Source: Betaproteobacteria bacterium
Lineage (GTDB): Bacteria; Pseudomonadota; Gammaproteobacteria; Burkholderiales; Casimicrobiaceae
NCBI GenBank assembly: GCA_029884335.1
Contig: JAOUIA010000005.1
Location: 23,372 to 87,371 of the forward strand
DNA length: 64,000 bases
Direction: 5' to 3'
Shown here: positions 33,670-44,346 of the stretch, piece by piece
Numbering within the stretch: position 1 is the first letter of the stretch
Layout: the number at the start of each line of letters is the position of its first letter
Translations under genes and position numbers: made by a program
The notes under the pieces: generated by a model
The model's database searches: none
What the model was told of the DNA's origin: nothing
What the model saw: the letters and a program-made list of their open reading frames with translations, nothing else

Positions 33670-33710
33670 CCAGAAAAACCGAAAGGCCCGCGGATCGCTC
33701 CGCGGGCCTT
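33670..33710 (-). terminator. Intrinsic terminator after the symporter gene
   Basis: AAGGCCCGCGGA-TCGC-TCCGCGGGCCTT (33683-33710); minus-strand T-rich tail TTTCGGTTTTTC. Confidence 0.8.
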
Positions 33711-33738
33711 CCGGGTCATGCGGCCGATGCCGCGGGAG

Positions 33739-35862
33739 TCAGGTCCCCTCGGTCTTCATCGTGTCGCCGGCGAGGTTCGGATACCGCACGTGCTCGACCA
33801 GCTCCTGCGTCTGCCTGTCGGGCGCCGGCGTGAGCAGGCTCACCACGATGATCACGAGGAAGCCCAGCGGCACGCCGAACGTCGCCGCCGAGATCGGCTG
33901 GATGTCCCACCAGAGCGCCTGCGGCACCGATCGCGGGGTGCCGAAGACGATCTCGCGCATCCACTGCTGTGTCGTGATCATGTACCAGAACGTGACCCCC
34001 AGCCCCGCGATCATCCCCAGCGTCGCGCCCCACTTGTTGGCGCGCTTCCAGAAGATGCCGAGCACCAGCGCCGGGAAGAACGCCGCCGCCGCGAACGAGA
34101 ACGCCGCAGAGACCAGGAACAGGATGTCCGCCGGCTTTTGCGATGCCACGAACGCCGCGGCCAGCGCCACCACCAGGAGCAGAACCTTGGAGATGGTGAC
34201 GCGGCGCGCCGTCGATGCGCTGGGATCGAGCATCTTGTAGTACAGGTCGTGCGAGAGCGCGTTGGCGATCGTGAGCAGCAGGCCGTCCGCGGTCGACAGC
34301 GCCGCTGCGAGGCCGCCGGCCGCGACCAGCCCGGAGATCACGTACGGCAGCCCGCCGATCTCCGGCGTTGCCAGCACGACGATGTCGCCGCCGATCGAGA
34401 TCTCGGCGAGCTGCACGATGCCGTCGCGGTTGACGTCGACCAACGACAGCAGGCCCGGGTCCACCCTCGACCACGACGCCACCCACTGCGGCAGCTTGGC
34501 GAACTCCGTGCCGACCAGCAGCGTGTAGACGTCGAACTTCACCAGCACGGCGAGCGCCGGCGCGGTGAAGTAGAGGAGGAAGATGAAGAACAGCGACCAG
34601 AACACGCTCTCGCGCGCCTCCTTCACCGAGGGCGTCGTGTAGTACCGCATCAGGATGTGCGGCAGCGCGGCCGTGCCCACCATCAGGCAGAAGATCAGCG
34701 CGAGGAAGTTGCGCCGCGAAATGTCCCTGGCCTTTTCGTCCTTGCCGGGGAACGCCTCGGCGTGGCGCAGCGGCGGGCCGGAGCGCGCCGCGAGCGGCAC
34801 GTCCTTGTTCCACGCGGCCTTCGCCTCGTCGGCCGACTTCGGCGCCTTGTCGAGCGCCGACTGCGCCGCGCGGATCTGGTCCTCGGGCGCGTTGGACGCC
34901 TTGAGGTCGTCGACCCGCTTCGCGAGCGCAGCCTTCTCGGCGTCGAGCGAGCCCGGCAGGCCGGCGATCTTCGCCTTCGCGTCGTCGGAGCGCTTCTTGA
35001 AGATGTCGCGGACCTCCTTCTCCTTCGGGTCGTTGGTGAGCTGCTCCTCGCGGGCCGTCACCTTCTCGAGGACCTTGCCGTAGACGAGCTGCGGCACCGG
35101 GATGCCGGTGTGCTTGATCGACAGCCAGACCACCGGGATCATGTACGCGATGATCAGGATGATGTACTGCGCGACCTGCGTCCACGTCACCGCGCGCATC
35201 CCGCCCAAGAACGAGCACACCAGGATGCCGCCCAGGCCGAGGAAGATGCCGAGCTCGAACGGCACGCCGGTGAGGCGCGTCGTGATCAGGCCCACGCCGT
35301 AGATCTGCGCCACCACGTAGGTGAACGAGCACAGGATCGCCGCGATGATGCCGACGAAGCGCGGGACGTTGCCGCCGTAGCGCGCGCCGAGGAAGTCGGG
35401 GATCGTGAACTGCCCGAACTTGCGCAGGTACGGGGCGAGGAACAGCGCGACCAGGCAGTAGCCGCCGGTCCAGCCCATGATGAAGGCCAGCCCGCCGTAG
35501 CCCGTGAGGTAGAGCGTCCCCGCCATGCCGATGAAGGACGCCGCGGACATCCAGTCGGCGCCGGTCGCCATGCCGTTGAACAGCGCGGGCACGCGCCGCC
35601 CCGCGACGTAGTACTCGGCGGCGTCCGAGGTCCGGCTCATGATGCCGATGCCGGCGTAGAGCAGCACCGTCGCGAGCAGGAAGACGTAGCCGATCCAGTT
35701 CCGCGGCAGCCCGAACTGCTCGAGGATCGCGAGCGCGACGATGAAGACGACGAAGCCGCCCGTGTACCAGGTGTACACCTTCTTCAGCTGGGCGTTGAAC
35801 GACTTCTGCGAGCCCGCCGTGAAGACGTTGGTCGGGGTCTTGGGTTGCGGTGCGCCGGCCAT
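33739..35862 (-). CDS. Sodium:solute symporter (VC_2705/ActP-like subfamily)
   Basis: ATGADWMSAASFIGMAGTLYLTGYGGLAFIMGWTGGYCLVALFLAPYLRKFG...SAAFSFAAAAFFPALVLGIFWKRANKWGA. Confidence 0.92.
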   Translation of the reverse strand: MAGAPQPKTPTNVFTAGSQKSFNAQLKKVYTWYTGGFVVFIVALAILEQFGLPRNWIGYVFLLATVLLYAGIGIMSRTSDAAEYYVAGRRVPALFNGMATGADWMSAASFIGMAGTLYLTGYGGLAFIMGWTGGYCLVALFLAPYLRKFGQFTIPDFLGARYGGNVPRFVGIIAAILCSFTYVVAQIYGVGLITTRLTGVPFELGIFLGLGGILVCSFLGGMRAVTWTQVAQYIILIIAYMIPVVWLSIKHTGIPVPQLVYGKVLEKVTAREEQLTNDPKEKEVRDIFKKRSDDAKAKIAGLPGSLDAEKAALAKRVDDLKASNAPEDQIRAAQSALDKAPKSADEAKAAWNKDVPLAARSGPPLRHAEAFPGKDEKARDISRRNFLALIFCLMVGTAALPHILMRYYTTPSVKEARESVFWSLFFIFLLYFTAPALAVLVKFDVYTLLVGTEFAKLPQWVASWSRVDPGLLSLVDVNRDGIVQLAEISIGGDIVVLATPEIGGLPYVISGLVAAGGLAAALSTADGLLLTIANALSHDLYYKMLDPSASTARRVTISKVLLLVVALAAAFVASQKPADILFLVSAAFSFAAAAFFPALVLGIFWKRANKWGATLGMIAGLGVTFWYMITTQQWMREIVFGTPRSVPQALWWDIQPISAATFGVPLGFLVIIVVSLLTPAPDRQTQELVEHVRYPNLAGDTMKTEGT

Positions 35863-36122
35863 CACTCGTCTCCCTCGTGGACGTCGTACTCGCGGTCCAG
35901 GTTGTTCATGTAGCGCGCGTAGTACCAGATGATGACCACGTAGATCACCAGCGAGCCGAACGCGCCCATGAAGAACGCGAACGGCCACCCGAAGAAGTTG
36001 AAGTTCAACTCCCTCGCGTACCAGCCGATGACGAACGTGACGACGAACCAGATGGCAAGCAGGATCGCGGTGACGCGCAGATTGCGACTCCAGTACTCCT
36101 CTTGCTTCGCGGTGAGCTGCAT
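35862..36122 (-). CDS. DUF4212 sodium/substrate symporter small subunit
   Basis: MQLTAKQEEYWSRNLRVTAILLAIWFVVTFVIGWYARELNFNFFGWPFAFFMGAFGSLVIYVVIIWYYARYMNNLDREYDV; start of next gene overlaps its stop. Confidence 0.92.
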   Translation of the reverse strand: MQLTAKQEEYWSRNLRVTAILLAIWFVVTFVIGWYARELNFNFFGWPFAFFMGAFGSLVIYVVIIWYYARYMNNLDREYDVHEGDE

Positions 36123-36422
36123 GAAGACTCCTCCTGACGCACGACGTGCGGATTCTCCCCGTCCGGAGCCCGGCGCGCTCTCGCGGCGCGTCCCGGTCCC
36201 GGGCGAGCCATGGCGCGCTTCATTGTCTGGCGCGCGCGGCCCGCGGGCGCACCCGGGCCTGGGCCCGGGCGGCAAGTTGCGGCGAGTATAGCCACCGGAA
36301 TTTCCCCGGCGCAACAGATTTCGGCGGCCGGCGCTCGCCCCGTCGAGCCTCTGCGGCGAAAGCGCCGGGCGGGAATGCGGCTCCCCGCGGCGCCCGCCTC
36401 GCGCAACCCCGCCGCGTCGCGG

Positions 36423-36998
36423 TCAGGGCGGAGGCGGAGCCGGCAGGCCCGTGTCGCGGGCCAGCTGGGCGGCGACCTTGGGCTCGAACGTGTTGAGGTG
36501 CGCGATGATCGCCTCGGCCTTGTCGCGCCTGCCCCGGTCGAACTGGACGCGGCCGAGCTGGTACCAGCCGTAGGGGCTCATCGGCTGCAGCTTCGTGTTG
36601 CGCTCCAGCACGGGCACGGCCTCGTCCAGATGTTTGAGCGAGATCAAGGAAAGTGCGAGGCCGTACAGCGCGCGGTCGTGGTCGGGAGCGAGCTCCAGCG
36701 TCTGGCGGAAGGCGTCGACCGCGCCGCGGTGGTCGCCGAGCTGCTGCTTCAGGTACGCGCAGTTGAAGCGCGTCTCGACGTCGCCCGGCCGGAGTTCCGC
36801 CGCGCGGCTCATGAGCTCCAGCGCCTCGCGCCAGCGCTTCTCCTCGGCGAGGTAGAAGGCAACCTGCACCAGCACCGCGCGATCGTCGGGGTACTCGGCG
36901 CGCAGCGTCTCGAGGATGCTTCGCGCCGTGCCCCTCGCGCCGAACACGCGCGCCCAGCCGGCGAGCTTCAGCAGTCCGTAGCGGCGCAGCCCCCGCAT
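36423..36998 (-). CDS. Tetratricopeptide-repeat protein
   Basis: PDDRAVLVQVAFYLAEEKRWREALELMSRAAELRPGDVETRFNCAYLKQQLGDHRGAVDAFRQTLELAPDHDRALYGLALSLI. Confidence 0.85.
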   Translation of the reverse strand: MRGLRRYGLLKLAGWARVFGARGTARSILETLRAEYPDDRAVLVQVAFYLAEEKRWREALELMSRAAELRPGDVETRFNCAYLKQQLGDHRGAVDAFRQTLELAPDHDRALYGLALSLISLKHLDEAVPVLERNTKLQPMSPYGWYQLGRVQFDRGRRDKAEAIIAHLNTFEPKVAAQLARDTGLPAPPPP

Positions 36999-37002
36999 GC
37001 GG

Positions 37003-37344
37003 TCAGCTCGCGCCCAGGCAATCGCGCAACGGCAGGCCGAGCCCGGACAGGCACGTCTGCGCGATCGCCCACAGCGTGACGAAGAACGCGAAGAGCAGCA
37101 GCCCGAACGTCGCCCAGGGGACGTGGCGGTCGAGTACGAGCTTCGGCGTGACCAGCCGCACCAGCCGAACGAACGGCGACGCGATCGCCTCGAGCAGCTT
37201 GTAGAAGACGTTGCGCTGCGGGTCCGCGCCGGACGCGCGCGAGAGCGCGTAGACGATGCCCTGGCCCGCGAGCGACATCAGCGCGATCAGCAGGACGATC
37301 CTGGCGATGCGCAGCAGCAGCAGCGTGGTGCCGTAGTCGGTCAA
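37003..37344 (-). CDS. Hypothetical two-TM membrane protein
   Basis: MTDYGTTLLLLRIARIVLLIALMSLAGQGIVYALSRASGADPQRNVFYKLLEAIASPFVRLVRLVTP. Confidence 0.7.
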   Translation of the reverse strand: MTDYGTTLLLLRIARIVLLIALMSLAGQGIVYALSRASGADPQRNVFYKLLEAIASPFVRLVRLVTPKLVLDRHVPWATFGLLLFAFFVTLWAIAQTCLSGLGLPLRDCLGAS

Positions 37345-37548
37345 GGGCAGGTGTGGCGCGCGTCGAAGCGGGCGCCGCCGCTGCGGCGCCGCCCGCTTTG
37401 TATCACACCGCCGTCCGGCGGCCCGCTGCCGGATCGATGCAGAAGGCGTTCGGGAGCGCGGCGGATGCCGCGATGTCGATGCAGCGCATCGCGCATCGCG
37501 TCACGCACGCGTTGGCGCTCCAGATGCTGTCTTGCGCCGTTCTTTCCG

Positions 37549-39516
37549 CTAGATCGACTGCTTCAGCTGGTCGAGGATCGCGGGATTCTCCAGCGTCGAG
37601 GTGTCCTGCTTGATGTCCTCGTCCTTCGCGATCGAGCGCAGCAGGCGGCGCATGATCTTGCCCGATCGCGTCTTCGGCAGGTTGTCGCCGAAGCGGATGT
37701 CCTTCGGCTTGGCGATCGCGCCGATCTCCTTGCCCACCCAGTCGCGCAGCTCCTTCGCGATCTTCTCCGCGTCGGCGCCTTCCGGGCGCGCGCGCTTGAG
37801 CACGACGAAAGCGCACACGGCCTCGCCGGTCATCTCGTCCGGGCGGCCGACCACCGCGGCCTCGGCGACGAGCGGGTTCGCCACCAGCGCCGACTCGATC
37901 TCCATCGTGCCGAGGCGGTGGCCCGAGACGTTGAGCACGTCGTCGATGCGGCCCATGATCCAGAAGTAGCCGTCGAGGTCGCGGTTCGCGCCGTCGCCGG
38001 CGAGGTAGAGCGTGCCGCCCAGCTCCTCGGGGTAGTACGACTTGCGGAAGCGCTCCGGGTCGCCCCAGATCGTGCGGATCATCGCCGGCCACGGCCGCTT
38101 GATCACGAGGAAGCCGCCCTTGCCCAGCTCGACGTCGTGGCCGGTCTCGTCGACGATCGCGGCCTTGATCCCGGGCAGCGGGAACGTGCACGAGCCGGGC
38201 TTGAGGCCGGTCGCGCCGGGCATCGGCGAGATCATGTGGCAGCCCGTCTCGGTCTGCCACCACGTGTCGACGATCGGGCAGCGCGAGCCGCCGACGGACT
38301 GGTAGTACCACATCCAGGCCTCGGGATTGATCGGCTCGCCCACCGAGCCCAGCAGGCGCAGGCTGGACAGGTCGTGCTGCTTCGGCAGGTCGGCGCCCAG
38401 CTTGATGAGCGACCGGATCGCCGTGGGCGCCGTGTAGAAGATCGTGACCTTGTGGCGCTGGATGATCTCCCAGAACCGGTTGGCCGACGGGTAGGTCGGC
38501 ACGCCCTCGAACATCACCTGCGTCGCGCCGCACGCGAGCGGGCCGTAGGCGACGTAGGTGTGCCCGGTGACCCAGCCCACGTCGGCAGTGCACCAGAAGA
38601 CGTCGGAGTCCTTGACGTCGAACGTCCACTTCATCGACGCCACCGCGCCGAGCAGGTAGCCGCCGGTGGAGTGCTGCACGCCCTTCGGCTTGCCGGTCGA
38701 GCCCGACGTGTAGAGGATGAACAGCGGGTGCTCGGCCTCGACGGGCTCGGCCGGGCAATCGACCGGCTGGCCGGCCACGAGGTCGTGCCACCACGTGTCC
38801 AGCTTGTCGTTCCACGCCAGCCCGGCGCTGCCGAGCCGGCGGTAGACGACGACGTGCTCGACGGAGTCGCAGCCCCCCATCGCCAGGCCCTCGTCGACCG
38901 CGGGCTTGAGGGCGAGCTGCTTGCCGCCGCGGAACTGGCCGTCGGCGGTGATCACCAGCCGGGCGCCGGCATCGGCGATGCGCTCGTTGACGCTCTTCGC
39001 CGAGAAGCCGCCAAACACGACCGAGTGGATCGCGCCGATGCGCGCGCAGGCCTGCATCGCGACGACGGCCTCGATCGACATCGGCAGGTAGATGAGCGCC
39101 CGGTCGCCCTTGCGGATGCCCAGCTTCTTCAAGCCGTTGGCGAACTGGCACACGCGCTCGTACAGGCCCCGGTAGGTGACCTTGGTGACCGTGCCGTCGT
39201 CGGCCTCGAAGATGATCGCCGTGCGGTTGGGAATGGTGCGGACGTGCCGGTCGAGGCAGTTGTACGAGGCGTTGAGCTTGCCGTCGGCGAACCACTTGTA
39301 GAACGGCGCCTTCGACTCGTCGAGCGCCTGCGTGAAGGGCTTGTCCCAGGCGAGGAGGTCGCGCGCCAGCCGCCCCCAGTAGCCGGCGTAGTCGGCGTCG
39401 GATTCGGCGACCAGGCGGGCGTAGTCCTCGCGGCTCAAGTGCGCCTGCGCCTGGAACGCCGCCGAAGGCTCGAATACGCGGTTTTCGTGCAGGACCGACT
39501 CGATCGTCTTGGACAT
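37549..39516 (-). CDS. acs: Acetyl-CoA synthetase
   Basis: [59 protein letters not shown]. Confidence 0.97.
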   Translation of the reverse strand: MSKTIESVLHENRVFEPSAAFQAQAHLSREDYARLVAESDADYAGYWGRLARDLLAWDKPFTQALDESKAPFYKWFADGKLNASYNCLDRHVRTIPNRTAIIFEADDGTVTKVTYRGLYERVCQFANGLKKLGIRKGDRALIYLPMSIEAVVAMQACARIGAIHSVVFGGFSAKSVNERIADAGARLVITADGQFRGGKQLALKPAVDEGLAMGGCDSVEHVVVYRRLGSAGLAWNDKLDTWWHDLVAGQPVDCPAEPVEAEHPLFILYTSGSTGKPKGVQHSTGGYLLGAVASMKWTFDVKDSDVFWCTADVGWVTGHTYVAYGPLACGATQVMFEGVPTYPSANRFWEIIQRHKVTIFYTAPTAIRSLIKLGADLPKQHDLSSLRLLGSVGEPINPEAWMWYYQSVGGSRCPIVDTWWQTETGCHMISPMPGATGLKPGSCTFPLPGIKAAIVDETGHDVELGKGGFLVIKRPWPAMIRTIWGDPERFRKSYYPEELGGTLYLAGDGANRDLDGYFWIMGRIDDVLNVSGHRLGTMEIESALVANPLVAEAAVVGRPDEMTGEAVCAFVVLKRARPEGADAEKIAKELRDWVGKEIGAIAKPKDIRFGDNLPKTRSGKIMRRLLRSIAKDEDIKQDTSTLENPAILDQLKQSI

Positions 39517-39543
39517 GCCGACCACCTCCCAAGGGCAGAAGAC

Positions 39544-39564
39544 CGGTCGCGCGATGCGCGACCG
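39544..39564. promoter_or_regulatory. Perfect palindrome in the acs 5' region (candidate operator)
   Basis: CGGTCGCGC-GAT-GCGCGACCG, about 28 nt upstream of the acs ATG. Confidence 0.35.
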
Positions 39565-39929
39565 CTCGAAACCTGGGAAGTCTACCGGCCTGCGCTTCCG
39601 CCGCGCAACGCGGCCCGTCAAGGGAACCGGGCGGCCGCGGCACCCCCTCGCCCCGGGGGAAGAGCCGGCAGACGATCCTGCCGGTCGGGTTTCCCGGCAA
39701 GCCCCTCCCGCCGGCCGGTGGGGACAGGCGCTGGCGCAACAAGAACCTTGTCGCCGCTCAAGCAGTTCGCTGCCGACCTTGCGCGCCCGCAGGCGGGCTG
39801 AAAGAATCGGGCCTATTCCGGGGATCGCGCAAAGACGCGGCGCGGCGCCGTCGGCGGCGCGCGACCCGGCACCGGCAGTCTTCGACATCAGGGGTGGCCG
39901 GCACAACGGCCAACGGAGGAGAGACTCGC

Positions 39930-41960
39930 ATGACCCGACGTTCCCGCGGATCGCCGCTGCGCCTGTCCGGCGTTGCGGCCGCCGTTGCCTGCGCGCTTGG
40001 CGCGATGCCCGCAGCGCAGGCCTTCCAGTTCAGCCACGACGAGGTGACCGGCAGCCTCGACACCACGATCTCGGTCGGCGCGCTGTGGCGCACCCAGGGC
40101 CGCGACCCGGGCCTGGTCGCGATCGTCAACGGCGGCACTTCGCGCGACCCCAACGCCGACGACGGCAACCTCAACTACGACAAGGGCGACCTCACGTCGC
40201 TCGCCGCGAAGGCGACCGTCGACCTGATGCTCAAGTGGCGCGACTACGGCATATTCGTGCGCGGCACGGCGTTCTACGACTGGGCGGTCGACGACAAGGA
40301 CGGGCTGGGGCCGCGCGCCCGCGACCGGCTGGTCAGCGACGCCGAGATCTTCGACGCCTTCGTGTTCGGCAAGTGGTCGATCGCGGGGCGCACGCTGAAC
40401 CTCCGCGCGGGCAAGCAGGTGGTGAGCTGGGGCGAGAGCACGTTCATCCCCAACGGCATCAACATCCTGAACCCGATCGACGTCTCGCGGCTGCGCCTGC
40501 CGGGCTCCGAGCTCAAGGAGGCGTTCATCCCCACGCCGATGGTCTGGGGCTCGCAGGAGCTGACCGACACCACGACGATCGAGGCGACGTGGCTCGCGAA
40601 GTGGGACAAGACGCGCATCGACCCGCGCGGCGTGTTCTTCAGCACCAACGACTTCGTCGGCGACGACGGCGACATCGCCTACACCGGCTTCGGCCGCCGC
40701 AACGACCAGCACGGCGCCGCCGGCATCTTCCCGGTGTCGCCGACGGCGCAGCTGGTGGCCCCGCGCGGCCACGACCGCGACCCGAGCGACAGCGGGCAGT
40801 ACGGGGTGGCGCTGCGCCAGTTCGTGCCCGACTGGAACAACACCGAGTTCGGGCTGTTCTTCGCCAACTACCACAGCCGCACGCCGTTCGTCTCGGGCAC
40901 CCGCGGCGGCATCACCGCGGCGCAGACGATCTCGCAGAACCTGACGCCGCAGCAGGTCGCCGCGCTCACGGCCGCGCGCATTCCCGCGGTGGCGCAGGGC
41001 AACCCGGCCTGCACCGCGCTCAACATCCCGACGTTCGGCGGCCTGCACACGCCGACGAACATCGCCGCGCTCGCGCCGATCGTGGGCGGCGTGGCCAACG
41101 CAACCGCGCTCTCCGCGCTCAACGCGACGAACGCCGCGTGCGCTACCGCCGCGGGGCGCGCCGGCCAGTACTTCATCGAGTACCCCGAGGACATCCAGTT
41201 GTGGGGCGTGTCGGCCAGCACGGCCGGCCCGTGGGGCATCGCGCTGCAGGGCGAGTGGTCGTACCGCAAGAACCAGCCGGTGCAACTGCCCTCGGCCGAG
41301 CTGCTGCTGGCGGCGCTCGGCCTTGCCAACCAGCTGACCAGCACCAATCCGCTGGAGGCGGCCGCGGTGCCCTACGGCACCGAGATCTCGGGCTACCGGC
41401 GGGTGAAGATGCACCAGGTGCAGGCCACCGCCACGAAGTCCTTCGGCCCGCAGCTCGCCGCCGAGCAGCTCGTGGTCGTCGGCGAGGTCGGGTGGACCTA
41501 CCTCGACCTGCCGGACAACCTCAAGTTCGCCGGACCGGGCTGCCATCTGCCGCAGCCGGGATCCTCGACGTCGTCGGCGTTCAACTCGGTGTCGACCGAC
41601 TGCTTCGCCACGCGCAACTCGTGGGGCTACCGGCTGGTGGGCCGCCTCGACTACGCGGACGTGTTCGGGGCGACGGTCTCGCCGCGGCTGGTCTGGTCGC
41701 ACGACGTCGACGGCGTGGGGCCGACGTTCAACGAGAGCGCCAAGGCGCTCACCTTCGGCGTCGGCTTCAACTACCAGCAGAAGTGGACGGCGGACATCGC
41801 CTACACGAGCTTCTTCGGCGGGCGCAGCTACGGCGGCACCGACGTGCCGAACGCGGCGTCCGGGCCGCTGCCGCCGGGACAGAGCGCGGACTACGCGAGC
41901 AACTCGAACCCGCTGCGCGACCGCGACTTCGTTTCGATCAGCATCAGCTACGCGTTCTGA
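39930..41960 (+). CDS. DUF1302-family outer-membrane beta-barrel protein
   Basis: Signal peptide, [26 protein letters not shown]..., ends ISISYAF; AGGAGAG SD. Confidence 0.88.
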   Translation: MTRRSRGSPLRLSGVAAAVACALGAMPAAQAFQFSHDEVTGSLDTTISVGALWRTQGRDPGLVAIVNGGTSRDPNADDGNLNYDKGDLTSLAAKATVDLMLKWRDYGIFVRGTAFYDWAVDDKDGLGPRARDRLVSDAEIFDAFVFGKWSIAGRTLNLRAGKQVVSWGESTFIPNGINILNPIDVSRLRLPGSELKEAFIPTPMVWGSQELTDTTTIEATWLAKWDKTRIDPRGVFFSTNDFVGDDGDIAYTGFGRRNDQHGAAGIFPVSPTAQLVAPRGHDRDPSDSGQYGVALRQFVPDWNNTEFGLFFANYHSRTPFVSGTRGGITAAQTISQNLTPQQVAALTAARIPAVAQGNPACTALNIPTFGGLHTPTNIAALAPIVGGVANATALSALNATNAACATAAGRAGQYFIEYPEDIQLWGVSASTAGPWGIALQGEWSYRKNQPVQLPSAELLLAALGLANQLTSTNPLEAAAVPYGTEISGYRRVKMHQVQATATKSFGPQLAAEQLVVVGEVGWTYLDLPDNLKFAGPGCHLPQPGSSTSSAFNSVSTDCFATRNSWGYRLVGRLDYADVFGATVSPRLVWSHDVDGVGPTFNESAKALTFGVGFNYQQKWTADIAYTSFFGGRSYGGTDVPNAASGPLPPGQSADYASNSNPLRDRDFVSISISYAF

Positions 41961-41988
41961 ACGCGCCCGCGAGACCAGGAGAGCAACG

Positions 41989-43317
41989 ATGAGCAAGCAT
42001 GCATTCCGCGTCGTGGGTCTGGCGCTCGCGCTGGGCGCTGCCGGCGCCGCGTTCGGCCAGGCGCGCACGCCGATGGGCGCCGAGGCCGGCGCCAACGCGG
42101 CCGGGACGATCCCTGCGTGGACCGGCGGCATCGTCAAGCCGCAGCCGGGCCACGTCGCGGGCGGCCACTACGCCGACCCGTTCAAGGCCGACAAGCCGCA
42201 GTTCACGATCACCGGCGCCAACGCCGACCAGTACAAGGCGCAGCTGTCGCCGGGCCAGTATGCGATGCTGAAGAAGTATCCGACGTGGAAGATGGTCGTC
42301 TACCCCACGCGGCGCAGCGCGGCCTACCCGAAGGCGGTGTACGACGAGACCGTGGGCAACGCGGGCAAGGCGAAGCTGTCGCAGGGCGGCAACGGCGTCG
42401 TCGGCGTGCGCGGCGGCATCCCGTTCCCCGCGCCGAAGGACGGGCTCGAGGCGATCTGGAACACGGTGCTGCGCTACCGCGGCGACACCTACCTGACGAA
42501 GTGGGCGCAGGCCGCGGTCACGCGCGACGGCGGCTACACGCCGGTCGCGTTCGACTACGAATACGACTTCCACTATGGCAACCTGACGAAGCCCGCGGGC
42601 GAGCGCGAGGAGAACAAGCTCGCCAACTTCCTGCAGTCGACCACCGCGCCGGCGCGCCTCGCGGGGCAGATCCTGCTCGTGCACGAGACCGTCGACCAGG
42701 TGAAGGAGCCGCGCAGCGCGTGGACGTACAACCCCGGCCAGCGCCGCGTGCGCCTCGCCCCGCAGGTGGCGCACGACAACCCCGGCACGGCGGCCGACGG
42801 CCTGCGCACCAGCGACGACTTCGGCATGTGGAACGGCTCGACCGAGCGCTACGACTGGAAGCTGGTCGGCAAGCAGGAGATCTACGTCCCGTACAACTCG
42901 TACAAGATCTCCGGCAACGAGGTCAAGATGGCCGACGTGCTGAAGCCCGGCCACGTCAACCCGGACCTCGCCCGCTACGAGCTGCACCGCGTGTGGGTGG
43001 TCGAGGCGACGCTGAAGCAGGGCACCAGCCACATCTACAAGAAGCGGGTGTTCTACATCGACGAGGACAGCTGGATGGTGCTGGTCGTGGACAAGTACGA
43101 CGCGCGCGACGAGCTGTGGCGCGTCGCCGAGCAGCACTCGATCGTCTTTGCCGACGTGCCGATGGCCTACGCGACGCTCGAGGTGCACCACGACCTGCAG
43201 TCCGGCCGCTACATCGCGATGGGCCTGCGCAACGAGGAGCCGAAGGTCTACGAGCCGGTCAAGCGCGACAAGGCCGACTTCACGCCTTCGGGCCTGCGCG
43301 GCGTAGGTACCCGGTAG
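41989..43317 (+). CDS. DUF1329-family periplasmic protein
   Basis: MSKHAFRVVGLALALGAAGAAFGQ; GAEAGANAAGTIPAWTGGI; GGIPFPAPKDGLEAIWN; IYVPYNSYKI. Confidence 0.9.
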   Translation: MSKHAFRVVGLALALGAAGAAFGQARTPMGAEAGANAAGTIPAWTGGIVKPQPGHVAGGHYADPFKADKPQFTITGANADQYKAQLSPGQYAMLKKYPTWKMVVYPTRRSAAYPKAVYDETVGNAGKAKLSQGGNGVVGVRGGIPFPAPKDGLEAIWNTVLRYRGDTYLTKWAQAAVTRDGGYTPVAFDYEYDFHYGNLTKPAGEREENKLANFLQSTTAPARLAGQILLVHETVDQVKEPRSAWTYNPGQRRVRLAPQVAHDNPGTAADGLRTSDDFGMWNGSTERYDWKLVGKQEIYVPYNSYKISGNEVKMADVLKPGHVNPDLARYELHRVWVVEATLKQGTSHIYKKRVFYIDEDSWMVLVVDKYDARDELWRVAEQHSIVFADVPMAYATLEVHHDLQSGRYIAMGLRNEEPKVYEPVKRDKADFTPSGLRGVGTR

Positions 43318-43401
43318 CGCTCGCGAGCTCGCCGGCCCCGCGGCACTGCCGCGGGGCCGCCGCGGGCGCGCAGCGTCCCACCTGACGACAGGACGGCGAC
43401 C

Positions 43402-44346
43402 ATGCAACTCGCGGCCGGCCTCGTCCTCGCGCTCGCAATGCTGGGCGCGGCGTTCTACGCGTTCGCGCCGCGGCCCCTGCCCCCGTTCCCGCCGACGGAG
43501 GTCGCCGCCAACCGGCTGCTCGTGCTGGGCCTGGCGACCGCCGGCAACCGCGCCGTCGGCGTGGGCGAGCGCGGCAACGTGCTGTTCTCCGACGACGAGG
43601 GGCGCAGCTGGCGCGTCGCCCGGTCCCCGACCTCTGCCACGCTCACCGACGTGCGCTTCGTCGACGCGAAGAACGGCATCGCGGTCGGCCACGACGCCGT
43701 GATCCTGCGCAGCGAGGATGGCGGCGAGACGTGGACGCAGGTCCACGCGGCCCCCGACGAGCAGCGCCCGTTGCTGGCCATCGCCTACGTCGACGCGAAG
43801 CACGCGATCGCCGCAGGCGCCTACAGCGCCTGGTACGAGAGCCGCGACGGCGGCCGCACCTGGGCCGCGGGCAAGCCGTTCGACGGCGACCAGCACCTCA
43901 ACGCGCTGGCGGCAGTGCCCGATGGCTCGGTCGTGGTGGCCGGCGAGGCCGGCTTCCTCGCGCGCTCGACCGACGGCGGCCGCACGTTCGCGCCGCTGGC
44001 CTCGCCGTACAAGGGCTCGTTCTTCGGCGTGCTGGCCACCCCCGACGGCGGTCTGCTGGTGTACGGCCTGCGCGGCAACGCGTTCCGCTCGGCGGACGCG
44101 GGCGCGACGTGGACCAGCGTGGCCCCCGAAGGGGCCAAGGCCACGCTGCTCGCCGGCACGCTGCTTCCCGACGGCGGCGTCGTGCTGGCCGGGCGCGAGG
44201 GGACGATCCTCGAGAGCCGCGACCAGGGCCGGACGTTCGCCGTGCGCAAGAGCCCCGACGGCCGCGCGGTCGCGGCCGTGCGCGCGCTGCCGGGCGGCGC
44301 CCGCATCCTCGCCGGGGAAGGCGGCGTCGCCGCCGCGCCGCGATGA
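43402..44346 (+). CDS. YCF48/BNR-repeat (photosystem II assembly factor HCF136-like) protein
   Basis: Repeated GERGNVLFSDDEGRSWR, DAVILRSEDGGETWTQV, EGTILESRDQGRTF. Confidence 0.88.
   Translation: MQLAAGLVLALAMLGAAFYAFAPRPLPPFPPTEVAANRLLVLGLATAGNRAVGVGERGNVLFSDDEGRSWRVARSPTSATLTDVRFVDAKNGIAVGHDAVILRSEDGGETWTQVHAAPDEQRPLLAIAYVDAKHAIAAGAYSAWYESRDGGRTWAAGKPFDGDQHLNALAAVPDGSVVVAGEAGFLARSTDGGRTFAPLASPYKGSFFGVLATPDGGLLVYGLRGNAFRSADAGATWTSVAPEGAKATLLAGTLLPDGGVVLAGREGTILESRDQGRTFAVRKSPDGRAVAAVRALPGGARILAGEGGVAAAPR

Noticed and set aside
43334-43358. GGCCCCGCGGC-ACT-GCCGCGGGGCC hairpin between DUF1329 and YCF48 genes as a terminator
   Set aside because: Strong stem but no T-tract, and the genes look operonic; could equally be an attenuator or processing site.
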